Assembly (NCBI GenBank): GCA_003550325.1
Contig: QKWP01001109.1
Coordinates: 1 to 64,000, forward strand
Reading direction: 5' to 3'
DNA length: 64,000 bases
From: Gigaspora rosea
Lineage: Eukaryota > Glomeromycota > Glomeromycetes > Diversisporales > Gigasporaceae
Position numbers and translations under genes: made by a program. Shown in pieces: positions 47,309-59,300 of this stretch. Below the pieces are notes generated by a model. That model saw only the letters and a program-made list of their open reading frames with translations. It made no database searches and was not told where the DNA came from. The number at the start of each line of letters is the position of its first letter. Position 1 is the stretch's first letter.

Positions 47309-48227
47309 NNNNNNNNNNNNNNNNNNNNNNNNNNNNNNNNNNNNNNNNNNNNNNNNNNNNNNNNNNNNNNNNNNNNNNNNNNNNNNNNNNNNNNNNNNNN
47401 NNNNNNNNNNNNNNNNNNNNNNNNNNNNNNNNNNNNNNNNNNNNNNNNNNNNNNNNNNNNNNNNNNNNNNNNNNNNNNNNNNNNNNNNNNNNNNNNNNNN
47501 NNNNNNNNNNNNNNNNNNNNNNNNNNNNNNNNNNNNNNNNNNNNNNNNNNNNNNNNNNNNNNNNNNNNNNNNNNNNNNNNNNNNNNNNNNNNNNNNNNNN
47601 NNNNNNNNNNNNNNNNNNNNNNNNNNNNNNNNNNNNNNNNNNNNNNNNNNNNNNNNNNNNNNNNNNNNNNNNNNNNNNNNNNNNNNNNNNNNNNNNNNNN
47701 NNNNNNNNNNNNNNNNNNNNNNNNNNNNNNNNNNNNNNNNNNNNNNNNNNNNNNNNNNNNNNNNNNNNNNNNNNNNNNNNNNNNNNNNNNNNNNNNNNNN
47801 NNNNNNNNNNNNNNNNNNNNNNNNNNNNNNNNNNNNNNNNNNNNNNNNNNNNNNNNNNNNNNNNNNNNNNNNNNNNNNNNNNNNNNNNNNNNNNNNNNNN
47901 NNNNNNNNNNNNNNNNNNNNNNNNNNNNNNNNNNNNNNNNNNNNNNNNNNNNNNNNNNNNNNNNNNNNNNNNNNNNNNNNNNNNNNNNNNNNNNNNNNNN
48001 NNNNNNNNNNNNNNNNNNNNNNNNNNNNNNNNNNNNNNNNNNNNNNNNNNNNNNNNNNNNNNNNNNNNNNNNNNNNNNNNNNNNNNNNNNNNNNNNNNNN
48101 NNNNNNNNNNNNNNNNNNNNNNNNNNNNNNNNNNNNNNNNNNNNNNNNNNNNNNNNNNNNNNNNNNNNNNNNNNNNNNNNNNNNNNNNNNNNNNNNNNNN
48201 NNNNNNNNNNNNNNNNNNNNNNNNNNN
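47309..48227. other. Assembly gap (919 undetermined bases)
   Basis: A run of N between the start codon region of the hAT transposase and the right subterminal repeats. The transposase promoter and part of the element are missing; the true gap length is unknown. Confidence 0.99.
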
Positions 48228-48561
48228 GATTTTACATGTAAATAAATAGATTTAATTTGGGTTTATAAATATATTATTCGAATATAATGAATTATTCGAA
48301 TATAATAAATTATTCGAATATGATGAATTATTCGAATAATTCGAATATGATGGATTGTTCGAATACAATAGATTATTCGAATTATTCGAATATAATTAAT
48401 TATTCGAATATAATTAATTATTCGAATATAATTAATTATTCGAATATAATTAATTATTCGAATTATTCATCAAATAAATATTTAGAAAACTTTATTCGAA
48501 TATTTGCCAAATACGAATATTATTCGAATAACGAATATAAATCTGAAGCTCTAGCTTGGAC

Positions 48562-50064
48562 TAGAAAAATTCAAATGATTCGTGATATTTGTCGTGGTAT
48601 TTTATTTTTACGTGAAGTAAACGTTTTTCATCACGATATTAGATGTGAAAATGTTTTTGTAAGTATATACAAATTATATAATACAAATTATAATAATAAT
48701 ACTATATATAATATATAACACTTTGAATTACTAAAATATATTAAAAATATATTTATTAAAATATATTAAAATATAGATAACACAGAATTTAGATCCAAAA
48801 CTTGGAAATTTCAAATATGCTCGAGGTGTTGATGAAATGATTTCTATTAATCTTTCAAATGAATTGATGAATGTTGTTCGTTGGATGGCTCCTGAACAAA
48901 TAGAAAAATATAAAAAAAATAAATGTAACGAATTAAATTATACTCTTAATTGTGAAATTTATAGGTATTTATTTTTATTACTTATCGATATTAAATTTTG
49001 AATTAATCATTAAAAGAATTATCACTTAGAATTTATAATTTTATTTTATTTTCTCGTAATTTTTTTTTAAAGTTTCGGAATGCTCATTTGGGAACTTTGT
49101 TATGAAAAAATTCCTTATGAAAAAAAGAATTTTCAAGAAGTAATGAGTCATGTTTTACGTGGTAATAGAGAAAGACTTTTATCGGGAAATTTTAATGATC
49201 CTAATGATCATAATATTCAAAAAACATTTATGAAAATTATTGATGAAGGTAAATTTATTATTATTTTTTTTCTTTATATCGAATTTTATATATAGTAATG
49301 TATTAATAACACATATAAATTTATCTTTATATACTTAAATTATAGCATGGCATCATACTCCACATCAACGAATATCAATTATGAAAATGTCTGAAACATT
49401 TGAAAAATTAGCTTTAGATTATCCTATTAATGTTACTACTTCCGGACTTTTAACAGATGGAACAATAGATTTTGATGGAACTATTACTGCAAAAAATTTA
49501 AAAATACCACAATTTAATGAATCTTTTTTATTTTCAATTGATAATAATATGGATATTGATTTAAATGATGAAAAACTTGAAAATGTTGATACTATAATGA
49601 GTCTTGATGAAGGAATAGAATTTCATCAAAAAAGAGATCATGAAAAAGCTTGGAAATGTTTTGATGAAAATTCTAATCTTGGTAATATATTAGCAAATTA
49701 TTGGAAAGGTTATTATTTATATGTTGGTTATTTTGTTAAAAAAGATGAAATTCAAGCAAACAAATTTTTTAAAATTGCTGCTGATGGTAATATTCCTGAT
49801 GCTCAATTTCGTTATGCTGTTTCTTTATATCCTGAAATTACTACTAATGAAGAAAAACGTAAAGAATTTCTTGATTATTTAACTTTAGCTGCTTGTAATA
49901 GACATGCTGATGCTGCTCAAATTTTGGGTGATATTTATTTAAATGGAAAACTTAAGGTTAAACCAGATAAAAGTCTTGGTTTAAGTTATTTAAAAACTGC
50001 TGCTTTAGTGGGTAATGATACTGCTGCAAAGCAATTGAAAAAGTTGAATGTAAATTGTTATTAA
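48562..50064 (+). pseudogene. 3' half of kinase-like/Sel1 gene
   Basis: Continuation of 39555-40650 after the hAT insertion. Exons: 48562-48658, 48786-48964, 49073-49248, 49346-50064 (stop TAA), all with GT..AG introns and matching phases. The kinase-like C-lobe has FHHDIRCENVFV (HHD for HRD), KLGNFKYARG (no DFG; NFK instead), RWMAPEQI and FGMLIWELCYEKIPY. The missing DFG and unusual N-lobe make it a probable pseudokinase. From about 49600 the protein has Sel1-type repeats (DHEKAWKCFDENSNLGNILA, ANKFFKIAADGNIPDAQFRY, LSYLKTAALVGNDTAAKQL). The overall architecture of helical N-terminus, pseudokinase and Sel1 repeats is typical of a large family in these fungi. This half is intact but has lost its 5' part. 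Confidence 0.88.
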
Positions 50065-50353
50065 GTTGAAAAGATATATTACTTTATACTGTATACTTTA
50101 TCATTATATTACTGTAACTTTAAAATTATATAGACTTTTTTTTTAAAAAAGAATCAATAAAATGTGTAAATAATTTATTTGAATAAAAATTTTTGAAAAT
50201 ACTTTAAAACATGTGAATATCATAGAATAAATTCATATAAATCTTTATAAAATTTCTATATCATTCATTGCTAATTTGCACAAGTATGTCAGGTTTAACA
50301 ATTCTAACAGATGTGCGACCAGATATTTTGATAAAATAGGCCGAACAAAATTA
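50065..50353. other. 3' flank of the kinase/Sel1 gene
   Basis: AT-rich with aataaa words (for example near 50152) that could serve polyadenylation. Confidence 0.35.
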
Positions 50354-50500
50354 TACAGACATACCTGGGTTATATCCTCACTGGGTTAAATTCCAACTTG
50401 AATTATATCCCCAGATTTAAACAAGATAAATTTTGAGTTATGTCCCCACCTTAGTTATATCTCCAAAAATGTTCTGTGATATAACTCAGGTGTGACTGTA
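50354..50500. mobile_element. 147-bp Tigger/pogo-like MITE
   Basis: Begins tacagacatacctgggttat and ends ataactcaggtgtgactgta; TA at both edges. The ends closely resemble Tigger-type TIRs (CAG(A/T)CATACCTxxGTTATAT). The interior is a loose palindrome of tatatcccca/tgagttatgtcccc words. The same end family is seen at 13776, 33988 and 45752. Confidence 0.75.
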
Positions 50501-51125
50501 CTTTGTAATTAGTTTCACATCACGAGTTAATGATCTGTAACTAACATAAATTATGATAACTTATTTTATTGGAAATGTTTTACTCAAATAAACGAGGTGA
50601 TTCTTATAAGACAGTAATAATGTTTTTGACGATTTATTGTGCGAAATAGAATTTTTAAATGATAGTAATTTTATGAAAAAATAAGATGTTCTTAGCTCCA
50701 AATTTTATTTTTTGGATTATTCAATTTTTTTCTCTTATCAAAAATTACTCAACAAAACGATCCGAGGATTTGTGAATTTTTATGTGTATATATTTTATTT
50801 AAAATCCTAAAGTACGAAAGATTTTTTTCAATAGTTAAATTTTGGAACCAAGGAAATTCTCAAACAACTCCCTTAAAGTATTTTTGCGAGTGCGATTAAT
50901 TATGTGATTATTGTAGTTACCTGAAAATCGAAAAATGATTTACTAAGCAACTATATGAAAAATGGATGGTCTAGTACACATCCTATGGTTTAGAACTATT
51001 CAATCTACATGCCACTAAAAAATTTAAACTTTTCACTCACAAATTCGATATCTACAACATTTTAAAAAGATCGAACAAAATTAATTAAAAATAATGTGCC
51101 AACTAATTTACCTAAGTTGACTTAA
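50501..51125. other. Intergenic, no gene seen
   Basis: AT-rich with frequent stops. It includes the region downstream of the minus-strand phosphatase gene. Confidence 0.4.
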
Positions 51126-52508
51126 CTAATCATCGATTACAAATTTTTTACCAATTTCGTTCTTTAATTCCGATTCTGAACTTGAATCATTGTTAATTGA
51201 TAATTCTGATTCAAATTCTTTTAATTGCCTATAAAAACCTGCATTTGGCCTAGAATAAATGGGAATATTAAATATAGTATTTGCGCTACAGTATACAGTA
51301 TAAAAATATCTTAAGTGAACACTTTATTATTTACTAACCAAATATAGGGTCTTTTTTCTTGAACAAATGCCATGGCATCCTTTAGTGATTTATTCTGAGA
51401 TTTCATAATATAAGCAATTACAACTTTTTTTTTCAAAAAAAAAAAGACACAAAGTTAGAAAGATTAATAGTACTGGATAGTAAAAAATATTCACTTGTTA
51501 TTAGTAAAACTTTAAATTGTTATAACTTTTTTAAAAAAAATTAAAAAAAAAAACCCTCTAACAAATTGATAGATTTTTAGATAAATTACATTTTTGTCAG
51601 AGATTTTTTTTTTTTTTTTATTCTTTGTTTTGAAAAAGTTGTAAGGAATTAAAGTTTATATGAGTTCAAAAAATTGGCGTTTAATATAGAAAAAAAGAAA
51701 ACATAATATAAATTTTTAACCAATCAAAATCAATTACACCAAAATTGGTCAATTATATAAGCACCATAAATTGGTGCTTATAGATTGGATGTCTTTTACT
51801 GACCCGTACTGTACTTTGTTAATTTAACACTCAAGTACTTACCACTTGAACTACGTGAAATTCCCATTTGGCTATTAAATAAACATATGTTACTACAAAT
51901 AATTCTAGTAAAAATCTAATAATAGTAAATTAGACATACCAATGAACGAGAATACTTTTATCTTCTTGATCTAAAACATTTTGAATAAACATAAAAGTTT
52001 CTTCGAAATATTTTGATATGTTTTCAAATTCGCTATCTTCTATTGGAATCACTTTATACACGAATGACTATTTCATCACAAAATTTTGAACTATTAATAT
52101 TTCTGATAACGAAAAAAAATGATATTAAATAAAGTAAGGTATTCTACTTTAGGAAAACGAGGCTTAATGTCACGGGCAACAGTAAGAATATTTGTAATTT
52201 TATGTTGCTTCAACCAATCTTGATTTAAAGCTGCTCGCTTACTGTACTCAATAAAGAAATCATTAAACTAAAATTTTAATATAAATAAAAACAAAAATAT
52301 TTTTTTGTTTTTACAACCTTCCCAAATAAAGTCTAGGAAGAATTTCTTCGGCAGAACCATCACTTGAATATCTACTTTTTTTGAATGACTGAAATAAGAC
52401 ATCGTCTTCATCGTTTTCTCTATAATAACAATAATAATTAATAATAATTAATTAATCATTTGATGCTAAAATACTCATGCACCTGAAATATAAATTGTCC
52501 GATGACAT
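51126..52508 (-). CDS. Dual-specificity protein phosphatase
   Basis: Cys-based phosphatase acting on phospho-Ser/Thr/Tyr, MAP-kinase-phosphatase-like, about 200 residues. Exons: 52483-52508 (ATG, MSSDNLYF), 52318-52419 (SAEEILPRLYLG), 52148-52267 (KRAALNQDWLKQHKITNIL), 51940-52067 (VYKVIPIEDSEFENISKYF), 51843-51871, 51339-51423 and 51126-51249 (stop TAG). The signature HCQMGISRS (HCx5R, nucleophile Cys and Arg) spans exons 4-5. VVIAYIMKSQNKSLKDAMAF and KRPYIW plus PNAGFYRQL match the family's C-terminal helices. All junction phases agree except exon 2 to 3, which is off by one base (expected LYLGS-FNDFF). A one-base error in the assembly or a real frameshift there decides whether the gene is functional. 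Confidence 0.85.
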
Positions 52509-53460
52509 TTTTTTTTTTTTTTTATGAATTAAATTTATTTTTAAAGAAATAATTTATAAAAATCACTTCAATCGGATCTCGGAAATGAAAGGGTGTAAAA
52601 AAATGTTACACAATATGCGCAGTTGCGCAGTGCATTAGACTATTTTTGGTTCCTGTGTTAGGTAATTTCACAGATCAGTTATACGTATAGATGAGCAGAT
52701 CCCGTTATACTGATCCAGTGAAATATATATTAGCGTTAGGGTTAGGAATTATAGCTGACAAGATTAACGAGAGGATCTTTGTTTTTTTTTGTCCTAATAA
52801 AATTTCGAGATATAAAAATAGGGACACAAAGGTCAGACTAGTCTAGTTCTATTAAAATATTGTAATTTTTTATTTTATTAAATTATTATTATTATAATTA
52901 GATTAATAAATTAGCCAAAATTTTAAATGAACTAATTTTTTACTCTTTATATAAAAATTGTATTGTATCTATATAATAAACATATTATTAGTAATGAAGT
53001 TATAGAGAAAGAAAAAAAAAATAATTATGATATGTTTAATATATATTCATAATACAGTATATTTATATACTGAATTTAGATCATACTGTATAATAAAAAT
53101 ATTGTTAATATATAATAGATATAATCTGTAAAGTTCAAATCAAATGATGAAATTATACTGGTTAAACTCTTGACGTGATAAAAAATTACAAATTTACGTA
53201 AAATGACATGTAATGTGAATTGTAATTTGTGTAACACAACATAATTCTGGACACCCTAGCTTGCAATTATCGATATCCATTAAATGGCACAAAAGTACTT
53301 TATACGCAACACAAAGAAATTATAGCCCTATGCGTTGACGATAGTCACGCTAGGGTTATTATCGCAAGGATAACCTGATTTGTGGCTTATATGAAATTGA
53401 GGCTTATATGAAAAAGGTAATAGCATATGATTGTGCAATGGAAATTATAGATGCATGTGA
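52509..53460. other. Upstream of phosphatase gene; no gene seen
   Basis: T-run, then AT-rich sequence with microsatellite-like tatata stretches at 52980-53110. Nothing coding is recognised. Confidence 0.4.
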
Positions 53461-53468
53461 TAGATTAT

Positions 53469-53865
53469 ACCAGTACGATCACATGAATGTGTAACATGAA
53501 ATGTGAGAGGTATGGTTTATGCTCGTCAAAGTTGATGTCCACTATGCTGATTTTTGCAAAATCTTTTTTTGGTAAGGGTAATGGTTTTCATTTAGTTATT
53601 TTTGGAAGAATTGTTAACATTTCGGCGTTTATGAATGTATGCGCAGTGTATGCTATGTGTGCACGTGAGTGCGTGCGAACATATTATATACATCTGTAAT
53701 GATTGACGTAAAAAGTGTGTCATTGAAAATGGTTATTGGATTACGATTTTCTTACAATTTTGATTTTTACCAGTACGATCACGTTGAATGTGTAACATGA
53801 AATGTGAGAGGGGCTGATTTTTGAAGAATCCTTTTTTGTATGGGTAATGGTTTTCATTTTTCCAA
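53469..53865 (+). repeat. Direct repeat pair with ~210-bp spacer
   Basis: The word run ccagtacgatcac, gaatgtgtaacatgaaatgt, gagagg, ctgatttttg, atggttttcattt occurs at about 53470-53595 and again, shortened, at about 53770-53860. It looks like a duplicated non-coding segment; part of the first copy is open (53487-53699) without recognisable homology. Confidence 0.65.
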
Positions 53866-53899
53866 TTGGGTGATTTTGACGGCACGGGATGACAACACG

Positions 53900-54870
53900 T
53901 GCATGTGTGAGAAAAAAAATTTTCGTAATTGTGTGTAAATATGCCTGTTTAGTGTTGTTAATTAATGCATACGTGATCTGATTTGAAATGTAATCTTATA
54001 TCGAGTTCTGTAATAAATAATAATAAAATACTTTTATTACGATACATGAAACTGTTTTAAGCCCTTGTATTCCTAATAAGGGAGTTACATAATCGATAAA
54101 ATATTTTTGGCACTTTGCCTTTTGTAATCAGACCGTGAGAAAATTTAAAATATGACCATTTATGACGATCTATTTAAATCTGTAATTATTGAGACATATG
54201 ATCATTTGCGTGTTAATGTCGTAAAAGATTCGTCATATTTTATTTAAAAAATCAACTTTCGTTTGTTATTCGCACTTTGCATTTTCGAGATGTAAATAAT
54301 CGACTTCCATTTGTCATGCGCAATTTGTATTTTTGAAATTAGATTGAGATATGGACAACATTAATAGCATGCAGACTATGTATCGCCAAAGGTAAGGTTA
54401 TAACAGAAATCATGATATAAGATATAATAACTTCAACGTCAACCCTAACCACATTTTGTGATTATTAGAATAAAGAGAAGATTTGTATGAGAATTTTTTA
54501 CAGTAATTCTTGTTAGAAGCACAACAATTTCGATCTTAAAACGTATTATATACCGAGTAACTTTGTAATCCACAATAGAAATTGTGATAATTCTAATACA
54601 TACTAATTCACCTTTTCATCATTACCGATATAAACCACAATGGCTTATCCATAATTACATGCTTGCACATTGTAAGAGTGGTGAGTATTGGGTATACAGC
54701 TAAAAACCACCAACAACACCACCACTATCTAATCAAACCAATGCCCTTTAATCGTGCAAGACTCTTGAAACTTGAATTGGTCTGCAAAAAGGAGCGTGGT
54801 TGATTTGGTCCGGGTCTTGAAGTTCTTTTAGGGTCTTGCTGTGGCGTGATTAAATGAAGATAAGTAAGTT
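53900..54870. other. Intergenic, no gene seen
   Basis: More balanced base composition than elsewhere but no domain in six frames. Confidence 0.35.
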
Positions 54871-54875
54871 GGCTT

Positions 54876-54962
54876 GTCCAATTGGCTTCAATTTTTTTTT
54901 TTGACTATGTCCAATTGAAAATGGACATATGTTCAAAAAAAATTGAAACCAATTGGACATAA
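54876..54962. repeat. Foldback (tgtccaattgg ... ccaattggaca)
   Basis: tgtccaattggcttcaattt at 54876 pairs with aaattgaaaccaattggaca at about 54962. The centre contains tgtccaattga again. Likely a hairpin element. Confidence 0.7.
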
Positions 54963-56055
54963 TGACATGCTATTCCTGAAGATAAGTATCTTTGGAATTT
55001 CTTGTGGATAGTTCTTCGGTTGGTTCAAATCTCACTATTTATATAATTCTTCTCTTTATTCTAGTTGTAAGGCTCTAATGCAATCGTTATATTATTAATG
55101 ATCATCACGTGATCAAGGACTTTGCAGGTGATTAATCTAACAATGGAATGGATCGATTGTTCGATAAATCAGGTAATCAAAGGTTTAATCGATTTATGTT
55201 TTTATATAAAAGGTTATTAATTCGATCTTTCTTTCTTTAACTGGGCCAGACTAAATGGAGTTCAAAATTCTGGTTACAAAGTCACAACTAACGACACAAA
55301 TTTACTTAGAATAATGAATATTTTAAGGGCAAAGTAAATTCAATAAGTAATTTATTCAACGGTTTTGGGTTAAAAGGAAACTTTCTTAGAGCTAACACAT
55401 CTACACTTTTTCGAAGGTTAGAATTCAACTTGAGAATTATGCTTTATTGAAGCGAAAAGGGGTCTTGTATACTTTCTCCCCGCTAGCAAGTGTTAGCTCT
55501 AGTAATTATTCCAAAAGATCCTTGAATTAATAATAACGCCTCTCGATACATGAAATTCGTAATAAAGTCCAAATCCCGTGACCTCACATTAGAGTCTCAT
55601 AACATAATTTAGAGCTCTATTCCAAACTAGTTACTCAGACCAAATTTATCGACGCCTCAATTGAAGCTTTACTGTTATTAGGGTTAGATAGGGTTGATTT
55701 TAATTGGGTTTAATAGCGCATAGTGGTGACTTTTGGACATAAGGTTTGTTTTCGCCCCTCATAACATACATAGTTTTTGATCAAATTATAGATATTAACA
55801 GATGCTGATCATACTGGTCCTGCGCGGCATCGCATGCTGTGCAGCTATGTTATAGATACGCAGAGATTATAAAGATGCATGTGGGAGTAAATAGTGAATC
55901 TCAGTGCTTTCTTTCTTTGCTTGTCTTGTCACTTGTTCTCTTCAGTGCCAGATTATGATCTGGCTCCATCGTGCTATGCATAAACCTGTGCTCCAATATA
56001 AAGAAATACGAAGGAAAAACAATAAAGAAATGTGAAGAAAAACTTCACGGCTCTT
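54963..56055. other. Intergenic, no supported gene
   Basis: Mixed composition, with no domain recognisable. Could be very old retroelement sequence. Confidence 0.35.
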
Positions 56056-56059
56056 CGAA

Positions 56060-56370
56060 TTATCCTGATAATTGCTCCGATTGGAAAAGTACATTTCGAA
56101 CCCTGCAAAAAAAAAAAAAGAGAAAAGAAAAAGAAAAGAGAGGCTCATTCTGAACTTTCTTTAAAGAAACTTGATGCAAGTATAGTTGAAAAACAATAAA
56201 AGTTTGATTGGTGTGCCTAAACGATTACAAAGAGTTCATTACTGTATTCCATTCTATGGAGTCACCAACATCACGAAAGATAATAATAAATATTATGATA
56301 TGGGTGGGCAATATACTAATGAAAGAGCTTTATGAGTCTTCATGAAAGCATCCATTCCAATACATATGGG
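56060..56370 (+). repeat. Dispersed repeat family B, copy 1
   Basis: Matches 58605-58930 in the same orientation: attgga(a)aagtacattt, ccctg(c/a)aaaaaaa, gagaggct(c/t), actttctttaaagaa(a/g)ctt, caataaaagtttgatt(g/a)gtg, cctaaac, tatggagt. One frame here reads SLIGVPKRLQRVHYCIPFYG and continues open for about 45 codons, so the family may once have been coding. I do not recognise it. Confidence 0.7.
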
Positions 56371-56399
56371 AGCAAATGTATAAAGAAATACGAAGAAAA

Positions 56400-57020
56400 A
56401 CATCATAGCGATTTTCTTCTAATCATTCTGAACGTCATAACTAAAGGCGGGTTATTTTATGCATATGGGTTCCAGCTTGCCGATTGAATTCCTACTGTAT
56501 ATACGATCAAGAATCACTTCATGGCATATTCTAGCCCCATCAGATTTGATTGTGGAAGGCGTGTTATAAGCCATCATTTGATGTGAAATAATCCTACCTC
56601 GGCTATAGTACGACCTCAAGTAAACTGGATTTTTTTACGCATGTTTGTACCCAAGAAATTTTCAAATTTTGCAATTTGAGTTATAAAACAAAACAGTCAA
56701 TTTATTATGAGATTTCTATATATGGGCTTAATAAATAAAATCTCCTTTCGAATGGGTCCGGCTCCCCATAAGATCGATTTTTTTTCAAATTTGCAGATAT
56801 CCGAAAATAATCGGGTACAGAAAAATTCAAATTTTGCAACAGAATTAATGATAACCCTTTTTTGTCACCAAAAAATTTCTCTCACATAACTTTTTACATT
56901 CCTTTACCCAATATTAGATTAAATAAAAATATTGAATTTAAGACTATATTAATGTAAAATTACATTAATTCGTAATAACACAACCCTAATTATGGGTTAA
57001 TTTCCAATTTCAAAAGAACA
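56400..57020. other. Intergenic, no gene seen
   Basis: No supported ORF. The stretch 56700-56889 is open but has no family resemblance. Confidence 0.35.
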
Positions 57021-57026
57021 CTCCTT

Positions 57027-57602
57027 TGCTCGGAATTATTTTAATTTGGCCAGAATTATACTTGAGATTATTTTTAATTTGACCTGGAATCGATTTTAAC
57101 TAATTTTTTAATTTTGCATGAAATATTTAAACTTTTCTAAATCTAAATTTTAGCTCCCCGGAATAGGATTGGCAATTTTATGTAATTTTTGTGAAATCCG
57201 TAATTTTGTTGTGTGAATAATAGCCAAAATTTTCATAGAGCTGGCAGGCAAATAATCATAAATTATAGTTTCAAATTATCTTTAATTGTAATTTTATATA
57301 ATGCCAATCCTACTTAGAATTCTAGTTAAGATTGATTGAAATTATATTTTAATTTTGCCTCTATTTATGTATAAATTTATATATTAGTTCTGGAATTATA
57401 CTTTTTAATTATATTTTAATTTCGTCTAAATTTATATGTAAATTTATATTTTAGTTTTGGAATTATACTTTTATTTCGCCTAAAATTTTGCCTGATTTTG
57501 AATTTTAATTTTGCTTGGAATTGTACTTAATTTTGCCAGAATTATATTTAATATTCAAAGAAATTATATTTTAATTTTGCCTGAAATTATTAGTTTTCTC
57601 CA
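57027..57602. repeat. Degenerate repeat of ggaattatattttaattttgcct
   Basis: A unit of about 25-50 bp, ggaatta(t)a(c/t)tttTAATTTtg(c)c(t), recurs about 14 times over 570 bp with variable spacers (for example tatgtataaatttatat). An old satellite-like array, non-coding. Confidence 0.75.
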
Positions 57603-58014
57603 AAATTAAATTATACTAGTGTGATAATGGCAAAAGCACCACTATCTTATTCAGAATTTTTAACATATTAAGAGTTATTGTATTCAATAGACTTATTATG
57701 ATTTATTGTATTGTTACAAGCGACTATATCCTTCAATATAGTACTTGCAACACAGCACTGGTGACAGGGATCTTGTAAGGGTCAGAGAAGATATAAAGTG
57801 GTGTAGAAGTGGAATATTTTCTCACTATAGCGATATATTTTACTCAAAGAACAGGAGTATATTTAGTTGGGCAAAAATATATTTTATTTAAGTATGTTAC
57901 AAGACTTTGCTACAAGACTATCTAAAGGTTTCTGTGCCTAAAGAATTCCTATAACTAAAGAATTGCAGGGAACAAATCTGAAAGTTAAGAAGGGATAAAA
58001 GCTAGGGTTTATAT

Positions 58015-58175
58015 ATTTTTTGAAAAGCAATAAAACAATAAAATGATAAAGCAATAAACTATAAAACAATAAAAACAATAAAATGATAAAACTAATATAA
58101 CTAACAAAACTAATAAAACTAATAAAACTAATAAAACTAATAAAACCAATAAAACAACAATAAAACAATAAAACA
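58015..58175. repeat. (aataaaact)n / (aataaaaca)n simple repeat
   Basis: Low-complexity runs of aaaacaataaaatgat and aataaaact. Open on the minus strand as Ile-Ser-Phe or Val-Leu-Leu repeats, which is a composition artefact. Confidence 0.9.
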
Positions 58176-58604
58176 CTATATTGGTTTGTAAGATAGCCAA
58201 GTAGCCAAGATAAAATTTCTGGTCATACATGACTTAGTGCGACAGGTCGCATCTGGGTAAAAATTAAGGTAGCCGGATGATGCCAGGCTTGCAATTGCAA
58301 AATAGTAATTACTAAAATTAGCTTAATTAGTTGATTCAATTTGCATTTAAGCACCAACAAGACTGTCTAAGAAATAAAAAAAATAAAAATATAGAAATAC
58401 TTAGAATTTTCTAGTAATTAAAATTTAGAAACTGTTCTATAATAGTATGAAAAACTTACTTTTTAATATCATATTACAATAATAAGCTTTGATACAAAAC
58501 TTGCTATTTTGGAGCTATAGTACATATATAGGTGTTTCTACTATGATTTAAATGCAGTATAAAAGTAGAATATATAGTAGTTTAGTTAGTATTGAAATTA
58601 TTAT

Positions 58605-58930
58605 GAATTCTGATAATAGCTTCAATTGGAAAGTACATTTCAGATATGATACCCTGAAAAAAAGAGAAAAAAGGAAAAAGAGAGGCTTGCTCAGGACTTT
58701 CTTTAAAGAAGCTTAATGCAAGTCAAAAAACAATTAAAGTTTGATTAGTGTACCTAAACTATTATGAAGAGCTTGTTACTATTTAAATGTGTTATTCTGT
58801 TCTATAGAGTTACAAAAGTCACAAAAGGTGATAATAAATATATAATACAGGTTGCTATATGCTAATAAAAACTTTATGAGCTTGATTTTAAATTAAAAGT
58901 TTATAAAAGAATCCAGTTCAATACTTTAAA
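58605..58930 (+). repeat. Dispersed repeat family B, copy 2
   Basis: Counterpart of 56060-56370, more eroded: the region corresponding to its open stretch has stops (SLISVPKLL then stop). Extends through gttctatagagttac and ctttatgagctt. Confidence 0.7.
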
Positions 58931-59300
58931 AGGAAATGTTATTCTTCAAGAAAAGATAAACTTATAAATATATACAATCTCGATATATCAAGAAAGAAAA
59001 AAAAATTTCAAATTGCCAAATAATACATTCAATTAGCTAAATTTGATAATTGATAAAAAAAATAAAAATTGGCAGATACCAACAAACTAATGTAGTTTTG
59101 CAAACATTTTAAAAAGTGATTGTGTTTTCGCACTTGCTTTTCTTATAAGTGTATAATTTATTCCAAATATCTAGAGCAGTATTCTTTTTGACTTCAAAAA
59201 GCGTTTTATACCATTCTTTCTCTATAACCTCTTCACTTAAACTATCGTACTATTCTGCCTTTATTTTGTATTTTGGTTCAAAATACTTTGCCCATTCTTG

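Larger units (their letters stand above)
40651..48553 (-). mobile_element. hAT transposon inserted in the kinase/Sel1 gene
   Basis: 7.9 kb, including a 919-base gap. Ends tagagcttacggatc (40651) and ...agatttataagctcta-type (gaagctcta at 48545-48553) are inverted. The 8-bp sequence gcttggac flanks both sides (40643-40650 and 48554-48561), the exact hAT target-duplication length. Subterminal regions on both sides are dense in attcgaata words (40669-40860 and 48278-48530), a common hAT arrangement. Contents: a decayed Sel1 cluster (+, 41530-43480) with a nested 81-bp hAT MITE, an unassigned region and a BED/hAT transposase (-, 44751-47299). Confidence 0.93.

Noticed and set aside
47180-48249. 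Long open frames across the N run
   Set aside because: They are open only because undetermined bases cannot encode stops; the flanking residues are antisense to the hAT transposase.
53487-53699. 70-codon plus-strand frame with several Cys
   Set aside because: Lies in a duplicated segment whose second copy does not keep the frame; no recognisable domain.
58009-58230. Minus-strand Leu/Val/Ile-rich 'membrane' frames
   Set aside because: Translation of a simple aataaaact repeat, not a gene.
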